DNA of 64,000 bases from Papaver somniferum (Eukaryota > Streptophyta > Magnoliopsida > Ranunculales > Papaveraceae), in contig NC_039363.1 in assembly GCF_003573695.1 (NCBI RefSeq), positions 167,230,747-167,294,746 on the forward strand, written 5' to 3'. The translations under genes were made by a program, and so were the position numbers. The notes under the pieces were generated by a model, which had not been told where the DNA came from, ran no database searches, and worked only from the letters and a program-made list of their open reading frames with translations. Below, in pieces: positions 11,715 to 23,368 of the stretch (positions are counted from its first letter, which is position 1; the number at the start of each line of letters is the position of its first letter).

Positions 11715-12201
11715 TATGCCTGTCAATGTATATCCGTTATCCGCTAACCGAATCCGAATATCCGGCTCCCGTTAGGTTAAGATCCGATATATCGGTAATC
11801 GGTTATCCGTATCCGATAACATAACAGATATTTTATTCCTACCATAACGGTACCGGTTTGGGCTATTTATATTAGCCTTATTTCCGATATCCGCTAACGT
11901 GTGTTTAGCACGTGTAAATTCTTATACCTAGATAAATATACTCGAATGAATCACTCAATCTCTTCTTCACTCTTCAGTTCAGTTGACACAAAAGAGAGAA
12001 AAAAGAGAAGAAACTCACCTCCTCGTCTCCTTAATTTCAATTCGAGCAAAATCATCATCTTCTCTGAGTTTACTGATTAGAAAACTAGGGTTATCTTCTT
12101 CTATTTCTTTTGAGTTTAATTTTAATCCTAAAAACTCAATTTTAAATTTAGGTTTCTGAAATTAAGGTTTTCAGAACAGATTGAGATTCGTGAAATTAAT
12201 C

Positions 12202-15200
12202 ATGTCCCAAAGAGAAAGAGGAGCATCCAATCATGTTGGTTCATCAAGCAATCCCTCACTTTCAGTTGCATCACAATTACCTTCTGCATCAAACCAAGTT
12301 CAAGGTTCAGGAATTCATTCAACACCTACTGCTGTTACACCTCCAACAGAAGAAGCAAAAGCAGAAATATAAGTAGATGAAGATCCAATAGCTGGAGAAA
12401 AGAAAAAATTACGTGAAGTAAGGTCTGATGCATGGAATGATTTTGAAAGGTTAATTGGAAAGAAGATGGTAAAAGGTAAGGAGATTGTGATACTTATAGC
12501 TGAATGCAAACATTGTAAGAGGAGAATGCCTGCACCCAGTAACCAAGGAACCATCTGCTTGCATTACCATGCTAAAACCTGCAAAGAAAAGCCTGAGAAC
12601 AAGAAAGGACAAAGAAATATTACTACAATCAAAACAGGTAATGCACAAACTAAGTTAGCTAATTTGAAGTATGATGATGAGGCTACTAGGATACTTGTTG
12701 CCAAGATGATTGCTAAGCATGGTTATCCAATCACTATAGTTGAGCACTCATATTTTGTTGAGTTTGTGAAATCTTTAAATCCTACTGCTAAGCTTTACAC
12801 TAGGAATACAGTCAGGGAAGATATCATGAGACTAACAACTGAGTTCAAACTGCAGTTACAAGAACAATTTGACAATGTTACATCTAAATGTAGTTTAACA
12901 ACAGATATGTGGTCATGTAAGCATACAAAGGATGGTTATTGTTGTGTGACAATGCATTACATAGATGATGAGTGAAATCTGATTAAGAAAACACCAGCAT
13001 ATACTTTAGTGCCATCACCATATTCTGGAGAAGTTCTAGCATCTGTAGTGAAATCAGTATGTCTAGATTGGAACATAGACAATAAGCTTTTTGTTGTAGC
13101 TGCTGACAATGCTAGCTCCAACAATGTTATGATGGAAAATATGAAGAAACGGCTTGATAGAAAAGATTGTTTAGTTCTTAACGGGGATATGTTCCAAATG
13201 AGGTGTAGTAATCATGTATTGCACTTGATTATAGGGTGTGGAATGAGAGTAGATGCTCCATTTGTAGATGCAGTTAGAGAGTGTGTAAAATATGTCAAGT
13301 CAAGTCAGTCTAGAAAAGAGAGATTTGAATGTGTTATTTCCCAAGTTAAGCATCCTGCTTCAAGGTCTGTGGGTTTAGATGTGGATACCAGGTGGAACTC
13401 CACCTTTAAGATGCTAAAGGATGCAATTTTTTTGAGACAAACTTTTGTTAGGCTAGCTGATTTGGATAATGACTTCAAGATACTACCAACTTCTAAGGAG
13501 TGGCAACAAGGAGTACATATATATGAATATTTGGAATTGTTTGATGTCATTTAAACCAAATTTGCTGGGATTAAGTATCCCACAAAAAATTTGTATTATA
13601 ATGGGGTGCAAGAAGTTAATAGATGCATTAAGATATGGGAATCAAGTGAGCATGAGTATATCAGAGACATGGCCAAGAAGTTGTTTTAGATCCTAGGTAT
13701 AAGGCTAAATGGGTGGAGTTTGTTATGAAGAGAGTATATGGTGTGGAAAACTATCAGTCACTATCATAAATTTGAGCTTGAACTCAATCCTCTTTTCTGT
13801 GCTTATGAAACCAACACTACAGCTCCAGATTATTTTGATACTGGAATGCATTCAGCTGGAATTGAGATCTCTGCAGGTACAACAACATCATATGAATTTG
13901 GTTATGATGATTTTTGTAACACCCCGAGTTCCGGACAAGGGTTAAACCCGTATGGAGATCCGAACTCGAAGCGTTACGGGTCGGAAAGAGGCTACAAGTT
14001 TTATTTTTTTCTATAATTATTTCGATAAACATAATGAATTATTCTTATACATGAATTAAATTAATTATAAAATACATTAACAATATTCTCAACAAAATAT
14101 TAAAATCAAATTACACATCAAATGATATTCACAAAAGAAACACGGTCAAAAATCCATCTAATTTTTAGTTCCACTTCCACCATTTAAGAAATCTGCAAAA
14201 AATGTCAATTGGGGTGAGTTGACGGCTCAATAGGCATACTTTCCCATCCTCTAAAAATATACAAACATCACAATGAATTAAACAAAAAAAAAACGCATTC
14301 AACCATTTGTTTATAATTTCACAACACCCGAATTAATTTAGAATTATTATTCATTTTCATTTTCATTTTAATTTATGAGTTCATTTCAGTTTACGAGTTC
14401 AGGGTACGAATGTCCTTGGTTCGTACACCCACATATCGTTTCTCGGCACGGAAAACCACCATCAACGGTCAGGAACAAAAGTTCCTATGGGGATCATACG
14501 TACCCATTGCCCTCGGGGATCATCACCCGTTTCATTTTCGTTATCCGGCACGAACAACCGCCACTGATAGTCAGGAAACACAAGTTCCTACTGGGGATCA
14601 TTACCCATTTAAATCACGGGGATCATTACCTGCCGTTAGCATGAAACAATATTTCATCTAACGGTAAAACATGAACTCTTCCTTTTAGTAATTATTTTTA
14701 CAATTTAATTTATATACTCTTCCCATTTCAAATTCATGGTCACGCATACATTAGCAAAATAACAATCATACTTACTCATTCAGAATTCCAAATAAGATAA
14801 AAGATGAAGACATTATTTCCAACCAAAGAAATCACAAATGGATATAATTAGAAGATGAATTAGTAAACCTACCTTGATTATTGTTTATCATATCATAGTT
14901 AAACTCCAATAGAACCCATAAATCACACCATACAACAACATGCTTCTTCCATTCCATAATCCACACCAAATATTGTTCTCCAAATTATTCACATAAGAAA
15001 ATAGGGTGGATAACTATGTAGAATTCTATTGTTAACAAAGATCTATGTCAAAGAGACGAAGAAAGCAAGAAGAAGAGAATATGGATTTCAATAAAAAGGA
15101 TTGTTTTCTCTCCAAAGCCAATATATATACATAAATCAAAATAAGCTAATTAATTTTCCTTTATTACCACTAAGACAATAATTCTCTTTTACTACCATTA

Positions 15201-16150
15201 ATAACTTTAATTTTTCTTTAAACCTACAATATCAAACGTATCAACAAGATTACATTTTGCTAAACCTTGGCTAACTTTTTCACTTCTACTTTCATAGTCA
15301 CTATTAAATCTATTATATCACATGCACATGCAAAACAATTAAATAATATTAATTATTAGGTTTCATGCATTTTAATTGTATTTCCACTAGGCCATAATAA
15401 GTACATGCACTAAAATCATAATAACCTTTTCTTACCTTACAAATTGAAACTTTTCTTCTTATTATTTTCTAAAATACGTCTAAATACTTTTATTTATCAA
15501 TTTCATAATAAATTTCATCAAATACAATAATTAGGCATCATCAAATACAATAATTAGGCATCATGTAAGAATATACGTAACAAATTATCTAATTACTAGC
15601 ATTCACTTTATTTTAGTAAATAAATATATTTTAACTATTTGCATACATTTCACTTCTATTAACAAAACTTAAAAGTCTAACATTATTTTTAAATATCACA
15701 ATAAAGATTTTATGGGCGAACTATTTGATTATAAATATATGTATATTGGACTTCTGTATTCATCATATACCAAATGGGCCATAACTAGAAGCCTAACCCC
15801 GGATAGAAAAATATTGGGTATTACAATTTTATTATGGAAAACAATATGTTTGAGGTTGAGAAGTCAGAATTGGAGACATACTTAGCAGAACCAGTTCTTC
15901 CTAAAGGCACAACCACCGAAGAAATGAGGTTTGATATCTCAAGTTGGTGGAAGAATCATGCTCCTAAGTACCCAACTCTCTCAAGGATTGCAATAGATGT
16001 ATTGGAAGTTCCAGTGACAAGTGTAGCATCAGAATCTATGTTTAGTATTGGTGGCAGGGTTCTCACATCTCACAGGAGTTCATTAGATCCAGAACTTGTT
16101 GAAGCATTGCTTTGTTTGGGTGATTGGATGCCAGATCTCACTCTCAATGA
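12202..16150 (+). pseudogene. hAT transposase (RICESLEEPER/DAYSLEEPER-like), multiply broken
   Basis: The reading frame starts at the ATG before TCCCAAAGAGAAAG. A BED-type zinc finger (CKHCKRRMPAPSN ... CLHYHAKTC) lies near 12505-12580. The catalytic-region stretch follows (LTTDMWSCKHTKDGYCCV at about 12895-12948, VAADNASSNN, RCSNHVLHLI, DVDTRWNSTFKML). After a 1.9-kb interruption by a solo LTR, the C-terminal dimerisation domain reads YPTLSRIAIDVLEVPVTS ... SIGGRVLTSHRSSL at about 15965-16085. In-frame stops lie at 12370, 12973, 13552 and 13687, and a frameshift is needed near 13683 to read VLDPRYKAKWVEF. It is therefore dead. A possible intron follows 16170. Confidence 0.88.
13915..15825 (+). 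mobile_element. Solo LTR (gypsy/chromovirus type) inside the hAT transposase
   Basis: The insert starts TGTAACACCCCGAG and ends GGGTATTACA, typical plant Ty3/gypsy LTR termini. It is flanked by the 5-bp repeat ATTTT at 13910-13914 and 15826-15830. Removing it restores the hAT reading frame across GYDDF. There is no internal region, so it is a solo LTR of 1911 bp left by LTR-LTR recombination. A 23-bp step tandem duplication (CATCAAATACAATAATTAGG) occurs at 15516-15560. ORFs inside it are not supported as genes. Strand is assumed from the TG...CA orientation and could be reversed. Confidence 0.88.
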
Positions 16151-16788
16151 CAGTGATAGTTGTATTACTAGTAAGTTTCCTTACATATTAATCTTTTATT
16201 TGCTTTTATATTTATTGACTTATTGCACTGACATTGCCAACTTAAGTTGCTTAATTGTCTAACACTTTTGATTTTCTTTTCAAAATACAGAAGTTCAGTA
16301 TTAAGGAGTAAGGAGGAATGCATTTGCAGATGCAGTTGGCACTTGGCAGTAGAGAATCTGGAGATGGAGGAATGCATTTGCAGTTGCTGCAACAAATGGA
16401 GATGGAGTTCCTTTAATCCTTTGTCTTTTCTTTTGCAAAATTTATTCTTTTGCTAGAAAACATGAAGATTATGAACATGTAATTTGGTTAAGAACATGAA
16501 CATCTGTATGTTTTTTTTTGTGTGGCATGGATTTAGAACTTGTTTTCTTGGATTTAGAAGTTGTTTTGTGTAATTGTTCTGTATTTTAAACCTGTTTTGT
16601 GTTTGTCCTGTGACATACCGGATGGTACCGGAAAAATATTCGTTATCCGGTAAGTCTAACGTAACGGTAATGGTTTTGAATTTTATATTTCCGTTGGAAC
16701 TTAGCGGATATGGGATATCCGCTAATTTTAATGGCAACGACAGCGGCAGAGCCAATATCTGTTACGTTAAGTGCCGTTGACATCCATA

Positions 16789-18921
16789 TCAATCAATTTC
16801 AATCAACATCCAAAGGTTGGATTTCCCAATTGATCGATTCAACGCACAACCTGTGATATTTCAATTATGTAACAAAATATAATGCGGAAAAGAAATAACA
16901 CATACACCAATAGTTTTGTTAACGAGGAAACCACAAATGCAGAAAAACCCCGGGACCTACTCCAGATTTCGCACACTGTATTAAGCTGTTACAAACACTA
17001 GCCTACTACAAACTAACTTCGGTCTGGACTGTAGTTGAACCCCAATCAATCTCACACTGATCCAATGTACAGTTGCGCTCCTTACATCTCTGATCTCAGC
17101 ATGATACTACGCACTTGATTCCCTTAGTTGATCTCACCCACAACTAAGAGTTGCTACGACCCAAAGTCGAAGACTTTAATAAATAAATTTGTATCACACA
17201 GAAAAATCTACGGTAATAGATAAATTTGTCTCCCACAGAAATACCTATGAGTTTTTGTTCCGTATTTTGATAAATCAAGGTGAACATGAACCAATTGATA
17301 ACCCGGACTTATATTCCCGAAGAACATCCTAGAATTACGAATCACCTCACAATAATCTTAATCGACTAGCGAAAGAAGATATTGTGGAATCACAAACGAT
17401 GAGACAAAGATGTTTGTGACTATATTTATATCTTACCTATCGGAGAAATCAATCTCAAGCCAATCTTACGATTGTACTAAACTACGATAGAAACAACAAG
17501 ATCAGATCACAGAACTACAAGAAAAGTAGTATCGGTCTGGCTTCACAATCCCAATGAAGTCTTCAAGTCGTTAACCTACAGGGTCTCGAGAAGAAACCTA
17601 AGGTTAAAGGAGAATCGACTCTAGCTAATACAACTAGTATCACACATGAGTTGTGGGGATTAGGTTTCCCAGTTGCTAGAGTTCTCCCTTATATAGTCTT
17701 TCAAATCAGGGTTTGCAATCAATGTTAGCTTAGTAACAAAGCATTCAATATTCACCGTTAGATGAAAACCTGATTAGATTCAAGCTAATATCTTTCAACC
17801 GTTAGATTGAAACTTAGCTTGTTACACACAAATGAAATGCACGTTTATCTAGGTTTGTGTAACCGTACCCAAACATGTACATCTAGTTGGTTCAACAGTA
17901 GTTAACCAAATGGTTAGCCATATGAGCACTTTCATATCAACCATATTCTTCTTTACCATAACTAGTTCAAATGACTCAAATGAACTAGTTAGAGAGTTGT
18001 TCAATTGCTTAGATCTTATAGAAGTATACAAGACACAATTGAACCAAAAACAATTTGATTCACTCAAATCAATTCATGAAATTTATAGCCACGGTTTGCA
18101 AACATGCATTCCTTAGTTAATATAAGTTTAAGTTCACGAATAATCGTTTTTAGAAAATAACCAACTTAAGTATGCGGACTGGTACGCGGACTTAAGTACC
18201 CTGAATGAGTTTGTTTTCAATTCACAAACTCCAGCAAAAATTCTCGGGATGAGAACCTCCGTCAGTACGCGGACTTGGTACACGGACTCTAGTTCCGGTT
18301 TTCCTGAGCAGCAAAGTACGCATACTTCGGTTCAAGGAATAAGGACTTATACATGTACGAGTTACCTCACAATATTTATATCCAACCATGGTTATATAAT
18401 CTAAACTCTCATTGTAATCATTGAAACATCTTAGAGGACGTTATATGATTGTTATTCACAAACCATTTTTCTTCAAAGCCATTTTCAATTAATTGAAATT
18501 ATGACTTTCGTCACTAGTAAAGATGAACTTGGCCAAAGCGAAAGCTTACCAACACATATTTCGAGAAATAGATAAGCGAGATAAACTCGGCTCGAAATAG
18601 CAAATGTGTATAATCAAAGTCTATATAACAATATGACTTTTGTCTCAAGATAGGAGATAGAGTAGATAGACTTTTGAGTGATAGATAAGTTCAAGTCTCC
18701 ACATACCTTTTAGTCCATGAAGTTCCACCAGTTCCTTGAGTAGTTCTTCGTCTTTGTATGATGATAGCCATGGAGTATTTAGCTCAACTACACTTTCTAT
18801 CCTAGTCCGAGACTTATCTATAAGTAGACTAGAAATCAAGACTTATAGTTTTAATCACTAACATTGACAAACAAGCTTGAGATAGCAACGCATGCCAGTT
18901 CGACCGAGCAATGCTCTAACA
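16789..18921 (-). repeat. Element A LTR, 5' portion (right of hAT insertion)
   Basis: It continues the LTR from the TCAATCAA duplicate to its outer end at 18921 (minus strand TGTTAGAGCA). It contains the same conserved blocks as the element 1 LTR, including the ACTATATAAGGGAG-like TATA region at about 17690-17700. Confidence 0.85.
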
Positions 18922-19510
18922 GATTGTTTGCAGGGTGTTTGAGTGGCCAATCAAATAGCTTGTTTGCGATACTAATGCTAGATTATTGAGCCGTAATCCG
19001 TAATTGTTACAGAGATTTAATCATAAGTATAAAAGCATCAACGTTGCAATGGGATGTTGTGGATTTTGATGTGTATTTGACAACCCTAAGTTAACATGTC
19101 GAACTTACGAGCATGTGGTTAGGATCAATCGACTCATAGAACATACCGGTTAGTTAAGTTACACTAGAGAGCTTATTCAAAGTGGCTTGAAAGACTAGAC
19201 ACGAGTAGAGAACTTATTCTACAAAGTGACTTTGGAGTTTAATGGACTTGTTGAACTTATAACTTGTCTGGGATTGTTAATAAACATATTTTAAAGAAAA
19301 TTCATGTTTATTAGTGGAGAAAGACCCCTAATCATTCTCATCCTCATTTTTCACATTCATATTTGTTTTATAGTTTTTGCATTATTCATATTTTCAGAAA
19401 TTAAATCGACAACTTTATCTCAACTCTCCCTTAGGAACGAACCTGCTTATCGTTATGCTACTTGTTGCTGTGAGAAGAGTAAGAAATATATTTTTTGTGA
19501 GTTTGACACC
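18922..19510. other. Unassigned spacer between elements A and B
   Basis: About 590 bp with no supported gene and no match to the neighbouring LTRs. The part around 19430-19510 (AACGAACCTGCTTATCG ... GAGTTTGACACCTCATCA) looks like the end of an unrelated plant LTR, but I cannot define its edges. Confidence 0.4.
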
Positions 19511-19656
19511 TCATCAAAGTTCCACTAGCTCCCCTTAGTAGTCCTAATCCGAGACATAGCTATAAGTATATTAGAAATCAAGATTTATAGTTTTGACAAC
19601 TAAACTTGACAAACAAGCAGCAACGCTTGCGAGTTCGACCGAGCAGTGATCGAACA
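19511..19656 (-). repeat. Truncated 3' LTR of element B
   Basis: It begins on the minus strand with TGTTCGATCACTGC next to the polypurine tract and matches the first part of the 23369-25892 LTR with an internal gap. It stops near 19511, so most of this LTR has been lost. Confidence 0.7.
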
Positions 19657-20877
19657 ATCTCCTCCTTTGTCAATTTTAGTTACAAAACTATCATTACATA
19701 TGATTACAAAATAAATAAACTTTGTAGCTTCTCATCCAAATGCTTGATTTCCTTGGTTCTTTAACATTACTCGAAATCTTCGTCACTTCCAAGTACTCCA
19801 GTGATTCTGAACGTGTTCAACTCAGCATCATAGTTGTTGAAGATCCGCAGCCATAACAATCAGAAAACACTTGTTCTCAATTATTGTTATACAGTGTCAT
19901 AGTATTATTACACAACATCAAAGTTAAATTGTATCACAACTTTGACAATAATACTACGGTGATATGTATCACTCCCCCTAAGTTAATACTTCATATCACA
20001 ATGAAAACTACTCCCCCTTACATAATGATCCGTAAACCATATGTATTTGTAGCGTGAACTTCACAATAATTCTCCCCCTTTTTGTCAATATAAATCATCA
20101 AAGGTAGGAAAACTAGCGGGATCATAATGAAATTCTCATAGAGATACTTCATGACTAAAAGAGAACATTTCAACTTTGTTTCGATGATTTCACATAGTCA
20201 AAACTTAGTGTATTCATCAAGGAGTTTATAAAGATACAAGAAAACTCCTGCAACATTCCACATCCGTACTCCCCACAAAGATTTGGCTTATAAGCACAAG
20301 TTCAATTAAGAACTCTCCCCCATAAAATGTCATTCCCGAAAGAACAACAAGAGCGACCTAACTTTTACAAGAAAAGAAGGATTTCTTTGGACATTAACAA
20401 ATCTCATGAAACATGAATTTGTATCTAGAAAACTCAATTAAATTAACCACAAATGAGCCTTAATGATTAATTTAATCGGAAATGCTTAACATAAGAAAAC
20501 TTACGGAGCCTCACAGTACTTTCACATAGAAGTGGATCAGGGAAAGATCAATACTGCGGAATATTCAAAGATTCATTACATTTTTTCATCAATATTTGCA
20601 TAATGATATCATAGACTTAATCTTTGACATATAATTCAAAAGGTCATTCTATTTTTCATCAATATTTGTATAATGACACAGTAGACTTAACTTTTGACAT
20701 ATATGGGACGATCATAGTTCACTGACGTAAACATACATATCCCATAACATTATTTGCAATATATGAAACCAATAAAGATTAATACTGCAAAATCAATTCT
20801 TGCTCTTAGAAGGTTGAATCAATCTTCGCACGGATTTACAACAAGAATGGCTACCAAAGGCGTATAAAAAGATTTTC

Positions 20878-21171
20878 TTAATAAAGAAGAAAATACAAAT
20901 CCATTAACAACCATGCACCGAGGTTCACAAAAGAGAATTGTGAACATTCAAGAATCCCAGAGTATTGCGTACTACTTTCCATTCTTGAACTTTCTTCTTT
21001 TTGATTCACCAACAACATTCTTAACAAAGTTACAAATGAGCTTAGAAGATAAGTACTCCGAGAATCCAAGTGAGCAAGTCCATGAGAAGTGGTACAAGTG
21101 CGACGAAACAGAGCAAAACACTCAAAAGCAAGAAACGGAACAAAGATCAATCTTAACTCATCCATATCCAT
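20878..21171 (-). CDS. Conserved ORF of unknown function in element B
   Basis: A 97-residue frame starting MDMDELRLIFVPFLAFECFA. It is alignable without large gaps to the 107-residue frame of element A (9840-10163), and both end in a hydrophobic GAWLL segment. Element B ends earlier (LYFLLY). There is no recognised domain. Being open in two diverged, otherwise broken elements hints at past selection, but the sample is two. Confidence 0.35.
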   Translation of the reverse strand: MDMDELRLIFVPFLAFECFALFRRTCTTSHGLAHLDSRSTYLLSSFVTLLRMLLVNQKEESSRMESSTQYSGILECSQFSFVNLGAWLLMDLYFLLY

Positions 21172-21724
21172 GATTTATCATCACCATTTTGAATAAAATT
21201 CAAAGAGGAAAAGAATTCAAAAAGAATGACGTCATTTCGAGTTCGGACGAAGAAGTTACGGCCAAAACAAGCTTTTTATCGAATACCGAAGACAAGAAAA
21301 GTTTGCAAACGGGTATGAAAATGGGAGTAACTGAATTTTCAGTTTGCAAACGAATTTCCCTGGATTTTATTACAAAATTTCAGTTTGCAAACTGGTATGC
21401 ATTCTTGAAGTGTACCAAGAAAGCCAAACATCCCGAACAACTATTTTCAAACTGGAACATTTAAGAACCTTAAACGCAAATCAAGTTAGGTAGACATGAA
21501 CGAAAACACAAGGTACATGAATCATTATAAGTACTTAAGAAAATAAAAACATAAATCTTGTTCAAGATTAGAGACATACCATTTTAGAGAAATCCAATCG
21601 AATTCTACGACCTTACCAAAGATTCAAAATCTTACCTAACACAATATGTGGGCCCCAATTCTCGTGCTTCCCTCACTGAATACATAGCAGGGTGTTCCTT
21701 GGAGAGGATGCACTTACAACACAA

Positions 21725-23304
21725 TCAAGTTGTGTTGAGGCGAAAAAGATATTGCGCACCACAAGTAACTGAAACAGACTTTTCTGCAACTATGGATTTC
21801 TCACAATCTATATTTTTTGGTTTATTTCGTTTCTTCTTCCACCTATTCTTGTGTTCCACTTTTGAATTATCATGAAAGAGATCACTTTTAGAACCTTTCA
21901 TATCCAAATTCATTTTCACCAAGAAATTCCTAACTTCCAACATCATGGATTTTGCCTTCTCCATAGTCATGGAATTTTCTGGGAGCTCATTCCTTTTGAC
22001 ACTCAGTGCATCATTGGATTTCTTTGGTACCCATTGCTGAGTGCGTTTAGGAACAACCAGAACCTTCTTCCCATTACTTTCTTCTATAATTCTCGGAAGA
22101 GAATTGAATTGACTATTCTTTTGCAAGTTAGTTTTTATCCAATTAGGAGCATCAGATCTTATCTTCGTCTTTACGAAGTTATCCTTTTGATAACCATTAC
22201 GATTGTGAAAAGACTTCGTATGAAGTTTATAGGAATATATGGGTTTATTACCGCACTGATTCCTTTGCCTAAAGGTTGGATAATTACAACCTGGAATGTT
22301 AAGGGGATTATCCTTAACATATGATCTTGGTTTCACAACTTCTTGTGATCCCCAAACAATAACATCATGAAGTTTCTCATTCCTTATACGAAAACGACAT
22401 CTCATTTCTAGGTGACCTTTGTTTCCGCAATAATGAAAAATATAAGGAACGTTCTTATCCTGATTCATGTGTGTTGTTTTTGGAGGTTGATATACTTCGG
22501 TCTTTCGAACCTTAACTGCCGGTGAAGGAATTTCATTTTTGCCATCAGTGGAAACCTTTTGTTGAGAAGAATTACTAGCCTTGACAAATTTTACCTCTTT
22601 ATTATTACTTGGAGCATATATTCCCTTATAGCCCAATCCTCGTGTATCACGATGATTTTTACTTGCTTCTAGCATAGTGGTTAATTTGCTTGAACTAGTA
22701 TTGAACTTTTTCAAGTCATCTTCCAACATCTTGATTTTATCAAGAGCAGCAGCTAAATCAACCTCAAGGCCTTTTTCTCGAGCGAGATAAGTGCTTTCTC
22801 TGCCATCAAAACTTGCTTGCTGAGAGTTAATCCTTGCTTCAGATTCTGCAAGTTTTTCTTCCAACATGAAGTATTTTTGATAAAAGTTATCACAACCAAG
22901 TGACTTTCTACTCAGGTTTTTCTCAGAATCTTCGAGGATTGATTCGCAAGAGCGATTCAAAACATAAAGATCTCCGTAAAAAATTTATTGTTTTCTCGAC
23001 AGAGAGGAATCAGAAAAGGTGTGACATGAGAAGTTCTCATCTTCTTCCTTTCCAAAGAATTAAATAGCTTAACACACTCTGAGACTTCCTCATCAACATC
23101 TCTATCAATATCTGAGTCACCTTCGTCAAAAAGTTCATCCAACTGTTCTTCTAGGCGTGTTTTCCAGTTATCAACATTTTCTACATCAAGAGAATGTTTA
23201 GATATTGATTTAGATGTGACAGTTCTCTCAGGTGAATCCAAGATTTGAAAAACATCTGGTAATTTCTAAACTGGTATGTTATTAGAGATAGACTCGTTCA
23301 TAAT
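21725..23304 (-). pseudogene. Element B gag-like protein with coiled coil and defective CCHC knuckle
   Basis: The frame opens near 23304 (MNESISNNIP) and hits a stop within a few codons. It reopens at 23241-22957 (acidic, DELFDEGDSDIDRDVDEEVS) and, after a frame change near 22960, runs 411 residues to 21725. The long part has a coiled coil (LEEKLAESEARINSQQ, LAAALDKIKMLEDDLKKF), then a zinc knuckle reading FHYCGNKGHLEMRC, where Phe replaces the first Cys of the CX2CX4HX4C pattern. A basic tail follows with VPKRTQQWVPKK, which resembles the region after the knuckle in SIRE-type copia polyproteins. It ends FRLNTT. At least two lesions plus the missing Cys mark it as inactive. Confidence 0.75.
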
Positions 23305-23354
23305 AATCAAATTGCTACAAACACAAACTTATGAGGTCTTAAACGTGTTTGCCA

Positions 23355-23366
23355 GCTCTGATACCA
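23355..23366 (-). other. Primer binding site of element B
   Basis: The plus strand reads GCTCTGATACCA, giving TGGTATCAGAGC on the minus strand, two bases from the LTR end (TGAAAAAG on the plus strand). Confidence 0.85.
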
Positions 23367-23368
23367 AT

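Larger units (their letters stand above)
11715..16788 (+). mobile_element. hAT-superfamily DNA transposon inserted in element A LTR
   Basis: An 8-bp direct repeat TCAATCAA (11707-11714 and 16789-16796) flanks the insertion. The two LTR halves join into one continuous LTR when it is removed. Ends are imperfect inverted repeats: TATGCCTGTCAA left, TATGGATGTCAA right on the opposite strand. Both ends carry many TATCCG/CGGATA motifs just inside the termini (about 11725-11900 and 16620-16720), as expected for hAT subterminal binding sites. Inside is a broken transposase with a BED finger and a hAT dimerisation domain. The element is about 3.16 kb without the solo LTR nested in it. Confidence 0.88.
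8799..18921 (-). mobile_element. Element A: minus-strand relative of element 1, interrupted by a hAT transposon
   Basis: On the minus strand the 5' LTR starts at 18921 (TGTTAGAGCA read backwards) and ends at 11466. The primer binding site is at 11463-11452. The internal region runs down to 8799, where it stops abruptly against the right edge of element 1 at a point equivalent to about 5890 of element 1. Its own polypurine tract and 3' LTR are not in view and should lie left of the window. As in element 1, no pol domains are seen. LTR length without the hAT insertion is about 2374 bp, matching the 2380 bp of element 1. Confidence 0.82.

Noticed and set aside
21872..22324. A plus-strand ORF of 150 residues opposite the element B gag
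   Set aside because: It is an antisense shadow of the long gag frame.
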